Below the pieces are notes generated by a model. The model worked only from the letters and a program-made list of their open reading frames with translations. It was not told the DNA's origin and did no database searches. Positions 45,799 to 53,249 of a DNA stretch of 64,000 bases are shown here, in pieces. Both the position numbers and the translations under genes were made by a program. The DNA is taken from NCBI GenBank assembly GCA_902577075.1, contig CACGXV010000001.1, forward strand, positions 430,382-494,381, written 5' to 3'. This DNA is from an uncultured Pelagibacteraceae bacterium. Its GTDB lineage: Bacteria; Pseudomonadota; Alphaproteobacteria; Pelagibacterales; Pelagibacteraceae. The stretch's first letter is position 1. Each line of letters starts with the position of its first letter.

Positions 45799-45854
45799 GC
45801 AAAGATAAAATGACTTTCCAATGGGACCCCTGGTTAGACACCAGTTAGACACCG
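45751..45854 (+). repeat. Short direct repeats between the island and tRNA-Leu
   Basis: ATGACTTTGGGACCCCT at 45751-45767 recurs as ATGACTTTCCAATGGGACCCCT at 45810-45831, the second with five extra bases. Directly after it an 11-base unit, GTTAGACACCA, stands twice in tandem (45833-45843 and 45844-45854, last base changed). The unit resembles the D-arm GGTAGACACA in the tRNA-Leu 80 bases downstream. The pattern is suggestive of integration or recombination scars. Confidence 0.6.
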
Positions 45855-45923
45855 AGAAAACTTGAACAAGTAAAAGAAGTTGTGTTAAAACAAAAGACAG
45901 ATATAACAATGCAAACTCTAGGA

Positions 45924-46009
45924 GCCCTCGTGGTGAAATTGGTAGACACAAAGGACTTAAAATCCTTGCCATTTATGGAGTGCCAGTTCGAGTCTGGCCG
46001 AGGGCACCA
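45924..46009 (+). tRNA. tRNA-Leu (anticodon UAA)
   Basis: The acceptor stem GCCCTCG (45924-45930) pairs with CGAGGGC (45999-46005), followed by A and an encoded CCA. The anticodon loop is CTTAAAA with anticodon TAA, and a long variable arm is present as expected for a class II tRNA. It lies 4 bases before the nadK start and at the right edge of the polysaccharide island. Confidence 0.95.
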
Positions 46010-46013
46010 CTAA

Positions 46014-46784
46014 ATGATTAATCCACATATTCTTTTTGATAATACGAAACAGTCCAAAAAGATTAAAAATTATTTAGATCACAATATCAAAAATGTTTCT
46101 ATTAGTAGATGCAATTTAATAATTGTAATTGGAGGAGATGGTTTTATGCTTTCATCATTAAAAAAATATAACAAGTACAAAAAACCTTTTTACGGAATTA
46201 ATGCTGGAAGTTATGGTTTTTTAATGAATAAATTTTCATCAAAAAACACTATTAAAAATTTATCTAAAGCAAAACAAGTTTCAATTTCTCCTTTAGAAAT
46301 GAGTGTAAAAAATAAATTTAATAAAACTAAAAAATCTATAGCTATCAATGAAGTTTCCATTTTAAGACAAAGTAGACAAACAGCATCTCTTGAAATTTCT
46401 AACGGTTCGCAAAAAATTATTAAAAAACTAGTCTCAGACGGTGTATTGATATCAACACCTGCGGGGAGCACTGCATATAACATGTCAGTTTATGGACCAA
46501 TATTAAATTTAGATTCAAAAAAATTATCTATAAGGCCAATTAGTGCTTTTAGACCTAGAAGATGGAAGGGAAGAGTTGTAAGCGATAAATCAAAAATTAT
46601 TATTAAAAATCTAAATATTGACAAAAGACCAATAAGCGCTGTAGCTGATAATTATGAAGTAAGAAATGCTAAAACTATATATATTAAAACAAATAAAAGA
46701 ATTAAATTTAACCTTTTATATGACTCAAACAGAAGTCTTCAAAAAAAAATTAAAATAGAACAAATCAGAAAAGAAACAAATTAA
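46014..46784 (+). CDS. nadK: NAD kinase
   Basis: NadK phosphorylates NAD+ to NADP+. The GGDG motif is at 40-43 (IVIGGDGFML), and the second signature is STPAGSTAYNMSVYGP. The length of 256 fits the short alphaproteobacterial type. It starts 4 bases after tRNA-Leu, so it may be read from the tRNA transcript. It shares one base with the following gene. Confidence 0.94.
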   Translation: MINPHILFDNTKQSKKIKNYLDHNIKNVSISRCNLIIVIGGDGFMLSSLKKYNKYKKPFYGINAGSYGFLMNKFSSKNTIKNLSKAKQVSISPLEMSVKNKFNKTKKSIAINEVSILRQSRQTASLEISNGSQKIIKKLVSDGVLISTPAGSTAYNMSVYGPILNLDSKKLSIRPISAFRPRRWKGRVVSDKSKIIIKNLNIDKRPISAVADNYEVRNAKTIYIKTNKRIKFNLLYDSNRSLQKKIKIEQIRKETN

Positions 46785-47932
46785 TGAACAACAAAAATTT
46801 TGGGTTTGGAACTCAAATTAGAAAATCTCCATATTTTGATTCAACTGTAAAATGGGGAGCAGCAGGTTTTTCTGTATATAATCATATGTATATACCTCGT
46901 GATTTTGGAGATCCTGAACAAAACTTTTGGAATTTGATAGAAACAGCAATTTTATGCGATGTCGCAGTTGAAAGACAAGTAGAAATTACTGGACCAGATG
47001 CGTTTAAATTTATTCAATTATTAACACCGAGAGATTTGTCAAAATTATCTGTTGGACAATGTAAGTATGTTTTAATAACAAACGCAGAAGGTGGAATACT
47101 AAATGACCCTGTTCTTTTACGATTGGGGGAAAATCACTTTTGGTTATCTTTAGGTGACAGTGATATTTTATTATGGGCTCAAGGAGTAGCTGTTAATTCA
47201 GGATTAGATGTGAAAATAACTGAGCCAGATGTTTCACCATTACAATTGCAAGGACCAAAGTCTGCTGAAATAATGATTAAATTATTTGGAGAAAGTATAA
47301 AAGATTTAAAATATTATTGGTTTAGAGAATTAAATTTAGATGGAATACCATTAATTGTATCAAGAACTGGCTGGTCAAGTGAATTTGGTTATGAATTATT
47401 TTTAAGAGATGGTTCAAAAGGAAATAAACTATATGAAAAAATTATGTTAGCTGGAGAAAAATTTGGACTTAAACCAGGTCACACATCTTCTATAAGAAGA
47501 ATAGAAGGCGCTATGCTTTCTTATCATGCTGATGCTGACATTCATACAAACCCATATGAATTAGGCTTGGATCGTTTAGTTAATCTAGATAGCGATGTAA
47601 ATTTTATAGGCAAGCAAGCACTAAAAAAAATTAAAAAAGAAGGAATAAAAAGACTACAAGTTGGTTTAGAAATTAAATGTGAAAGGTTAGCTGGACCAAA
47701 TACTACTTTTTGGTCATTATTATCAAATAATAAATATATAGGAAAAGTTACCTCTGCTGTTTATTCACCACGTTTAAAAAAAAATATTGCCCTAGCTATG
47801 GTAGATATTGAGTATTCAAAAATAGGTATAAAAATAGAAGTTTTGATTGATGATAAAAATTTTAAATGTGAAGTTATTGAAAAACCCTTTTTTGATCCAA
47901 GAAAACTTATTACTTCAAAAGCGTTAAAGTAA
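46784..47932 (+). CDS. DmdA/GcvT-family aminomethyltransferase-like protein
   Basis: The 382-residue protein has the folate-binding aminomethyltransferase fold. The N-terminal YNHMYIP (32-38), VERQVEITGPDAFKFIQLLTPRDLS, GGILNDPVLLRL and the PLQLQGPKSAEIM segment resemble DMSP demethylase (DmdA) more than ordinary GcvT. Other parts differ from what I recall of SAR11 DmdA: SSEFGYELF replaces a KQGG-type motif, and the GHTSSIRRIEGAMLSYHAD segment is unlike the known one. I therefore call it a DmdA-like paralogue that may demethylate another methylated compound. It is coupled to nadK by a one-base overlap. Confidence 0.62.
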   Translation: MNNKNFGFGTQIRKSPYFDSTVKWGAAGFSVYNHMYIPRDFGDPEQNFWNLIETAILCDVAVERQVEITGPDAFKFIQLLTPRDLSKLSVGQCKYVLITNAEGGILNDPVLLRLGENHFWLSLGDSDILLWAQGVAVNSGLDVKITEPDVSPLQLQGPKSAEIMIKLFGESIKDLKYYWFRELNLDGIPLIVSRTGWSSEFGYELFLRDGSKGNKLYEKIMLAGEKFGLKPGHTSSIRRIEGAMLSYHADADIHTNPYELGLDRLVNLDSDVNFIGKQALKKIKKEGIKRLQVGLEIKCERLAGPNTTFWSLLSNNKYIGKVTSAVYSPRLKKNIALAMVDIEYSKIGIKIEVLIDDKNFKCEVIEKPFFDPRKLITSKALK

Positions 47933-47935
47933 AAA

Positions 47936-48011
47936 TGGTGCCCCCGCACGGACTCGAACCGCGGACCTATTGATTACAAATCAATTGCTCTACCAGCTGA
48001 GCTACAAGGGC
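47936..48011 (-). tRNA. tRNA-Thr (anticodon UGU)
   Basis: On the minus strand GCCCTTG pairs with CGGGGGC through two wobble pairs, and an encoded CCA follows. The anticodon loop is TTTGTAA with anticodon TGT between ATTGA and TCAAT stems. It is downstream of rlmB on the same strand by 41 bases. Confidence 0.95.
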
Positions 48012-48052
48012 ATATAGGGTTTTGTAATATCATTTGATTTATTATCAAGAAA

Positions 48053-48790
48053 TTATTTTTGTTGATTTATATAGTGAAAAACTATTGCAGCACTATTAGA
48101 TATGTTTAAACTCTCAACGTTTTTATTTATATTAATTTTTACCGAAAAGTCAGTGTATTTTTCCGTGTGTTTTTTTAAACCATATCCTTCTGAACCAAAT
48201 AATAAAATGTTATTTCCAGTCCATTTAATTTGAGTAAAATCTTTATCACTATTTGCGGCAAAACCATAAACCCAAAAATTTTTATCTCTAAGGTATTTTA
48301 ACGTTGTGTTTATATTTGATACTTGAAAAATATTTAGATTTTCAACACAACCACTTGCAGATTTATATAATACTTTGCTTTCACTTGGAAAATGTCTTTC
48401 TTTTACAATTAAACCATCAATATCAAATGAAGCTGCACTCCTTATCAAGGAACCAATATTTCTTGGGTCCGTAACTTCATCTAAACATACAAATGTTAAG
48501 TTATTTTTATCTTTTATAAATTCCTTTAGTTCTATATTTTCTAAATGTTCAATTTCTGCTACATATCCTTGGTGAAGAATATCCTCACTTCGGCAATATT
48601 TGTCTAATTCTTTTTTTGTCTTAAAAAAAACTTTAACATCTTTTAATAAATTTTTATTGGGATTAAGTTTATGTATATTTTTTTTACTATCTTCAGTTAA
48701 GAAAATTTTTAAAACCCTTCTTTGAGGGTTTTTCAATGCACTTATTACTGCATGACGCCCAGCTATAAAAAAGGATGATTTTTGTGTCAT
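48053..48790 (-). CDS. rlmB: 23S rRNA 2'-O-methyltransferase, RlmB/TrmH type
   Basis: This 245-residue SPOUT-family enzyme has an N-terminal substrate-binding domain (FIAGRHAVISALKNP at 7-21) followed by the SpoU domain. LDEVTDPRNIGSLIRSAASFDIDGLIV, LFGSEGYGLKK and ESLNISNSAAIVFHY are motifs 1 to 3. The target is probably G2251 of 23S rRNA, as for RlmB. It is transcribed away from the tRNA-Tyr/tuf cluster. Confidence 0.9.
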   Translation of the reverse strand: MTQKSSFFIAGRHAVISALKNPQRRVLKIFLTEDSKKNIHKLNPNKNLLKDVKVFFKTKKELDKYCRSEDILHQGYVAEIEHLENIELKEFIKDKNNLTFVCLDEVTDPRNIGSLIRSAASFDIDGLIVKERHFPSESKVLYKSASGCVENLNIFQVSNINTTLKYLRDKNFWVYGFAANSDKDFTQIKWTGNNILLFGSEGYGLKKHTEKYTDFSVKININKNVESLNISNSAAIVFHYINQQK

Positions 48791-48842
48791 AATTTATGAT
48801 TTTATAAGGTTTTTTTATACTATTTTTCCTGAAATTCACGTA

Positions 48843-48870
48843 TTGCATTTGTACAATAAAAATATATAAA
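48843..48870 (+). promoter_or_regulatory. Predicted promoter of the tRNA-Tyr, tRNA-Gly, tuf transcript
   Basis: TTGCAT at 48843-48848 and TATAAA at 48865-48870 are 16 bases apart. A GGGGA/TCCCC hairpin (48901-48914) lies between this and tRNA-Tyr. The distance from the first tRNA (48924) is about 50 bases, suitable for a stable RNA operon. Confidence 0.5.
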
Positions 48871-48923
48871 ACGCATGTTGTTTAAAGCTTTATTGAACAT
48901 GGGGACGCTTCCCCTACTATTTG

Positions 48924-49009
<86 letters not shown>

Positions 49010-49051
49010 TTAATAAAACTTTATTTAACTTTGGAGTGCGCACTTGGGTAT

Positions 49052-49125
49052 GCGGGTGTAGTTCAGTGGTAGAACACTAGCCTTCCAAGCTGGTTGCGTG
49101 AGTTCGATTCTCATCACCCGCTCCA
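49052..49125 (+). tRNA. tRNA-Gly (anticodon UCC)
   Basis: GCGGGTG (49052-49058) pairs with CACCCGC (49115-49121), then T and encoded CCA. The anticodon loop CTTCCAA carries TCC. It lies 42 bases after tRNA-Tyr and 36 bases before tuf, the order known from many bacteria. Confidence 0.96.
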
Positions 49126-49161
49126 AAAATTATAAAATAAAAAAAGTGAGGAAAAAAAGTA

Positions 49162-50352
49162 ATGTCGAAGGAAAAATTTGTAAGAAATAAACCGCATTGT
49201 AACATAGGTACAATCGGACACGTTGATCATGGAAAAACAACTTTAACAGCCGCAATAACAAAAGTGCTATCAGAAGGCGGTGGTGCAAATTTTGTTGCAT
49301 ACGATCAAATTGATAAAGCTCCTGAAGAGAAAGAGAGAGGTATAACAATTTCAACAGCGCACGTTGAATATGAAACTGAAAATAGACATTACGCTCACGT
49401 TGATTGTCCTGGTCACGCAGATTATGTAAAAAATATGATTACTGGTGCTGCACAGATGGATGGAGCAATATTAGTTGTGAATGCTGCTGATGGACCAATG
49501 CCACAGACAAGAGAACATATTCTGCTTGCTCGTCAAGTTGGGGTACCAGCAATTGTTGTATATTTAAATAAAGTAGATCAAGTTGATGATAAAGAAATGA
49601 TAGATTTGGTCGAAGAGGAGATTAAAGATCTACTAACATCTTATAAATTCCCTGGAGACAAAACTCCAATTATAAAAGGTTCTGCTTTAGCTGCAGTTGA
49701 AGGAAGAGATGATGAAATAGGAAAAAATTCTATAATGGAGTTAATGAAGTCTGTTGATGAATTTATTCCACAACCAGACAGACCTAAAGATAAAGATTTC
49801 CTAATGCCAGTTGAAGATGTATTTTCAATTTCAGGAAGAGGAACAGTTGTAACTGGAAGAGTAGAGTCTGGTGTTATTAAAACAGGTGAAGAAATTGAAA
49901 TAGTAGGTATCAGAGAGACCAAAAAATCAGTCTGTACTGGTGTTGAAATGTTTAGAAAGCTTTTAGATTCTGGTGAAGCCGGAGACAATATAGGAGCATT
50001 ATTAAGAGGTGTAGAAAGAACCGATGTTGAAAGAGGGCAAGTACTATGTAAACCTGGATCAATTAAACCTCATACAAAATTTGAGGCTCAAGCTTATGTT
50101 TTGAAAAAAGAGGAAGGTGGTAGACACACACCATTTTTTACTAAATACAGACCTCAATTTTACTTTAGAACAACAGATGTTACTGGAGAAGTTGAATTAC
50201 CAGCGGGAACGGAAATGGTAATGCCAGGAGATGATGCTAAATTTACAGTAAAACTTATCACACCAATTGCAATGGACGAGAAACTTAATTTTGCAATCAG
50301 AGAAGGTGGTAGAACAGTAGGAGCTGGAGTAGTAACTAAAATAATAGAGTAA
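49162..50352 (+). CDS. tuf: Elongation factor Tu
   Basis: EF-Tu carries aminoacyl-tRNA to the ribosome as a GTP complex. The P-loop GHVDHGKTT is at about 19-27, RGITI at about 55-59, DCPGHADY near 81-88, and NKVD near 136-139. The length of 396 is standard. GTGAGGAAAAAAAG precedes the ATG. It is read together with two tRNAs upstream, and tRNA-Trp starts 7 bases after its stop. Confidence 0.98.
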   Translation: MSKEKFVRNKPHCNIGTIGHVDHGKTTLTAAITKVLSEGGGANFVAYDQIDKAPEEKERGITISTAHVEYETENRHYAHVDCPGHADYVKNMITGAAQMDGAILVVNAADGPMPQTREHILLARQVGVPAIVVYLNKVDQVDDKEMIDLVEEEIKDLLTSYKFPGDKTPIIKGSALAAVEGRDDEIGKNSIMELMKSVDEFIPQPDRPKDKDFLMPVEDVFSISGRGTVVTGRVESGVIKTGEEIEIVGIRETKKSVCTGVEMFRKLLDSGEAGDNIGALLRGVERTDVERGQVLCKPGSIKPHTKFEAQAYVLKKEEGGRHTPFFTKYRPQFYFRTTDVTGEVELPAGTEMVMPGDDAKFTVKLITPIAMDEKLNFAIREGGRTVGAGVVTKIIE

Positions 50353-50359
50353 ACTCTAT

Positions 50360-50435
50360 AGGAGTGTAGCTCAATTGGTAGAGCGCCGGTCTCCAAAACC
50401 GGAGGTTGGGGGTTCGATTCCCTTCGCTCCTGCCA
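50360..50435 (+). tRNA. tRNA-Trp (anticodon CCA)
   Basis: AGGAGTG (50360-50366) pairs with CGCTCCT (50425-50431), then G and encoded CCA. The anticodon loop CTCCAAA holds CCA. It is between tuf and secE, its usual place. Confidence 0.96.
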
Positions 50436-50454
50436 AAAAAGAGTGTTATTAAAT

Positions 50455-50646
50455 ATGAAAAACCCTTTAAAATTTATTCAAGATGTAAAACAGGAGGCCT
50501 TTAAAGTTACATGGCCTACTGCAAAGGAAACAGTTCAAGGGGCTTTAATGGTTTTTGCAATGGCTGTCTTAGCTTCAATATTTTTTCTACTACTTGATCA
50601 AATTTTGAAATTTTTTTTAGAAATTATACTAAAGGTAAGTATTTAA
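50455..50646 (+). CDS. secE: Preprotein translocase subunit SecE
   Basis: SecE is the small essential subunit of the SecYEG channel. The 63-residue form has the amphipathic VKQEAFKVTWPTAKETVQG segment and one membrane helix (about 35-58). A GTG at 50443 could add four residues, but the ATG at 50455 is the usual start. It overlaps nusG by one base. Confidence 0.94.
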   Translation: MKNPLKFIQDVKQEAFKVTWPTAKETVQGALMVFAMAVLASIFFLLLDQILKFFLEIILKVSI

Positions 50647-51176
50647 TGAAAAATTGGTACATTGTGCAATCACATTCAAGTTTTGAAAACAAAGTTGCTC
50701 AATTGATAAAAGAGGAAGCAGAAAAAGCAGAGATTTCAGATAAAATTGAAGAAATCATAGTTCCAACCCACGATGTAACTGAGGTAAAAAGAGGAAAAAG
50801 AGTCCAAAGAAAAAAAAAATACTTTCCAGGGTATATTTTGATTAAAAGTGAAATGGATAACAATATTTATCACATGATAAAAAATTTAAAAAAGGTAAGT
50901 GGATTTCTAGGGTCCAAAGGAGCGCCGATACCTGTTTCTGATAAAGAGATTGAAAAAATTTTAGGTCAAATTAAAGATGGAGTGGCACAGCCTAAGTCTG
51001 GAATTGAATATAATGTAGGCGAAAAAGTTCAAGTTATCGACGGACCTTTCGCATCTTTCAGTGGTTTAGTTGAGGACATAGATGAAGAAAAATTAAGATT
51101 AAAAGTTTCGGTATCTATATTTGGGCGTCCAACACCGGTAGATTTAGAATACAACCAAGTAGAAAAGGTAAGTTAA
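50646..51176 (+). CDS. nusG: Transcription termination/antitermination protein NusG
   Basis: NusG binds RNA polymerase and links it to Rho or the ribosome. [18 protein letters not shown] begins the NGN domain, [11 protein letters not shown] lies near 59-69, and the C-terminal KOW domain shows [17 protein letters not shown]. The 176-residue length is standard. It shares single bases with secE and rplK. Confidence 0.97.
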   Translation: MKNWYIVQSHSSFENKVAQLIKEEAEKAEISDKIEEIIVPTHDVTEVKRGKRVQRKKKYFPGYILIKSEMDNNIYHMIKNLKKVSGFLGSKGAPIPVSDKEIEKILGQIKDGVAQPKSGIEYNVGEKVQVIDGPFASFSGLVEDIDEEKLRLKVSVSIFGRPTPVDLEYNQVEKVS

Positions 51177-51604
51177 TGGCTAAAAAAGAAATTAGTGGAT
51201 ATATAAAATTACAAATTAAAGGTGGTCAGGCAAATCCTGCTCCTCCTGTCGGACCAGCTCTTGGACAAAGAGGTATTAATATTATGGAATTTTGTAAAGC
51301 ATTTAACGATAAGACTAAATCTTTTGCGGGTAAACCAGTACCTGTAATAATTACAGTTTACAAAGATAAGAAATTTGATTTTATTATAAAGTCACCACCT
51401 GCATCACATTTTATAAAAGAGGCAATGAAATTAAAAAGTGGATCAAAAGAGCCAGGGAGAAATATAATAGGTTCAATTTCAAAACAACAATTAAAAGATA
51501 TTGCAGAAAAAAAAATGGAGGATCTTAATGCACATGATTTGGATGAGGCTGCAAAAATAATTGCTGGATCTGCTAGATCAATGGGAATTGAGGTTAAGGA
51601 ATAA
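51176..51604 (+). CDS. rplK: 50S ribosomal protein L11
   Basis: L11 forms part of the GTPase-associated centre and the stringent-response sensor. The [29 protein letters not shown] start block and the C-terminal RNA-binding SARSMGIEV tail are typical. The length of 142 is standard. It overlaps nusG and rplA by one base each. Confidence 0.98.
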   Translation: MAKKEISGYIKLQIKGGQANPAPPVGPALGQRGINIMEFCKAFNDKTKSFAGKPVPVIITVYKDKKFDFIIKSPPASHFIKEAMKLKSGSKEPGRNIIGSISKQQLKDIAEKKMEDLNAHDLDEAAKIIAGSARSMGIEVKE

Positions 51605-52293
51605 TGAAATCAAAAAGATATAAAAAACTTCCTGAAAATACAAAAGAATTACAAGCTGATTCTATAGATAAACTATTAAATTTAATAAAAACTAATTGCA
51701 CTACAAAGTTCGATGAGTCAATTGATTTAAATTTTAGAATTAATAACAAACAGAAAAAAAGCGAAGTAAATTTAAGATCAGTGGTAAACATGCCTGGTGG
51801 CACAGGTAAATCTGTTAAAGTAGCAGTAGTGTGTGAAGAGACAAAAATCAACGACGCAAAAAATGCGAATGCAGATTTAGTTGGTGGTGACGATTTTATC
51901 GAAAAAATTAAAAATGGTGATTTAAATTTCGATAAACTTATATGTACGCCAGCAATGATGGTCAAACTATCTAAACTGGGTAAAGTCCTAGGTCCAAAGG
52001 GGTTAATGCCAAATCCAAAACTAGGAACTGTTACTGATGATATTAAGAAAGCTGTGAATGAAGCAAAAGCAGGTCAAGTTGAATTAAGAAATGATAAAGA
52101 TGGGAATATAGGATTAAGTATAGGAAAAAAATCTTTTGATGATGCAAAATTAATAAAAAACTACAATGCCGTGATAGATGCACTTGAAAAAGAAAAGTCT
52201 AATTTAACAATAAAAGGTGATTTGGTGAAACAAGTTTTTATAACGTCAACTATGGGTGTAGCATATAAAATTAAAATGGATAAGAGTTTATAA
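51604..52293 (+). CDS. rplA: 50S ribosomal protein L1
   Basis: L1 forms the stalk near the ribosomal E site and in many bacteria represses its own operon. The typical segment GKVLGPKGLMPNPKLGTVT lies near 124-142. The length of 229 is standard. It shares one base with rplK and precedes rplJ by 2 bases. Confidence 0.97.
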   Translation: MKSKRYKKLPENTKELQADSIDKLLNLIKTNCTTKFDESIDLNFRINNKQKKSEVNLRSVVNMPGGTGKSVKVAVVCEETKINDAKNANADLVGGDDFIEKIKNGDLNFDKLICTPAMMVKLSKLGKVLGPKGLMPNPKLGTVTDDIKKAVNEAKAGQVELRNDKDGNIGLSIGKKSFDDAKLIKNYNAVIDALEKEKSNLTIKGDLVKQVFITSTMGVAYKIKMDKSL

Positions 52294-52295
52294 TT

Positions 52296-52808
52296 ATGAT
52301 GAATAAAGAACAAAAAAAGCAATATATTGAAGATATGTCAACTCAATTTGATAACTCTGAGGCTGTTATAGTTACTCATTATCAAGGTCTAAATGTTAAT
52401 CAATTGGATAATTTAAGAAAACAGATGAGAGAGCATGGAATAAAATTTAAAATAACTAATAACAGAATTACTAAACTAGCTTTAGAAAAAACTAAATGTA
52501 AAGAACTTTCAAACTTATTCTCTGGACCAACTGCTGTTGCTCTATCAGAGGATGCAATAACATCCGCAAAAATTTTAACTAAATTTTCAAAAGAAAATGA
52601 AAATTTAAAAATTTTAGGTGGAATCATGGGAGCTGACATTTTAGACGTTGCTGGTGTTAAAAATGTAGCAACACTTCCTTCTATGGATGAGGCAAGAGCC
52701 AAAATAGTAGGTATTTTAAGGTCTCCAGCACAAAAAATTGCAAGTATTTTACTTGCGCCAGCTTCAAAAATCGCTATTTTAGCGCTCGAAAAATCAAAAA
52801 AAAACTAG
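52296..52808 (+). CDS. rplJ: 50S ribosomal protein L10
   Basis: L10 is the base of the L7/L12 stalk. Its N-terminal part binds 23S rRNA and its C-terminal helix binds L12 dimers. VTHYQGLNVNQLDNLRKQMREHGIKFKITNNR matches the family. The length of 170 is standard. The frame opens with two adjacent ATG codons; I use the first. rplL follows 15 bases later. Confidence 0.95.
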   Translation: MMNKEQKKQYIEDMSTQFDNSEAVIVTHYQGLNVNQLDNLRKQMREHGIKFKITNNRITKLALEKTKCKELSNLFSGPTAVALSEDAITSAKILTKFSKENENLKILGGIMGADILDVAGVKNVATLPSMDEARAKIVGILRSPAQKIASILLAPASKIAILALEKSKKN

Positions 52809-52823
52809 GACAAAAAACTTATT

Positions 52824-53195
52824 ATGGCTGACTTAAATAAAATTATAGAAGATTTATCAAGCTTAACTGTTGTAGAAGCAGCTGAGCTTTCAAAACAACT
52901 TGAAGAAAAATGGGGAGTAACAGCTGCAGCTGCAGTTGCTGCTGCGCCAGCTGCTGCAGGCGGAGAAGCACCAGCAGAGGACAAAGATGATTTTACAATC
53001 ATGCTCACAGCCGCTGGAGATAAAAAAATTAATGTAATAAAAGAAGTAAGAGCTGTTACTGAGCTTGGTTTAAAAGAAGCAAAAGATTTAGTCGAGGGTG
53101 CACCAAAAGAAGTCAAGTCTGGTGTTAATAAGAAAGAAGCTGAAGAAATTAAAGCTAAACTAGAAGCTGCAGGCGCAACAGTAGAACTTAAATAA
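52824..53195 (+). CDS. rplL: 50S ribosomal protein L7/L12
   Basis: L12 dimers form the stalk that recruits translation GTPases. The N-terminal dimerisation part (1-35) is followed by an alanine-rich hinge (about 33-50) and the C-terminal domain with [19 protein letters not shown]. The length of 123 is standard. A strong hairpin lies between it and rpoB. Confidence 0.97.
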   Translation: MADLNKIIEDLSSLTVVEAAELSKQLEEKWGVTAAAAVAAAPAAAGGEAPAEDKDDFTIMLTAAGDKKINVIKEVRAVTELGLKEAKDLVEGAPKEVKSGVNKKEAEEIKAKLEAAGATVELK

Positions 53196-53215
53196 ACAAT
53201 AAAGAAAGAATTCAT

Positions 53216-53239
53216 CTGCTGAGTTAAATTACTTAGCAG
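53216..53239 (+). promoter_or_regulatory. Hairpin in the rplL-rpoB gap
   Basis: CTGCTGAG (53216-53223) pairs with CTTAGCAG (53232-53239), eight pairs including one G-T, around an eight-base loop. It starts 20 bases after the rplL stop and ends 10 bases before the rpoB ATG. In E. coli this gap holds an attenuator and an RNase III site that lower rpoBC expression relative to the ribosomal genes; the same job is plausible here. Confidence 0.5.
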
Positions 53240-53249
53240 TATTATAGAT

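Noticed and set aside
45775..45972. 65-residue minus-strand frame across tRNA-Leu
   Set aside because: It runs through the tRNA gene and the repeats; there is no sign of protein coding.
48901..48914. GGGGA-CGCT-TCCCC hairpin as a terminator of an upstream gene
   Set aside because: The upstream gene (rlmB) runs the other way, so nothing needs to be ended there. It is more likely part of the tRNA leader.
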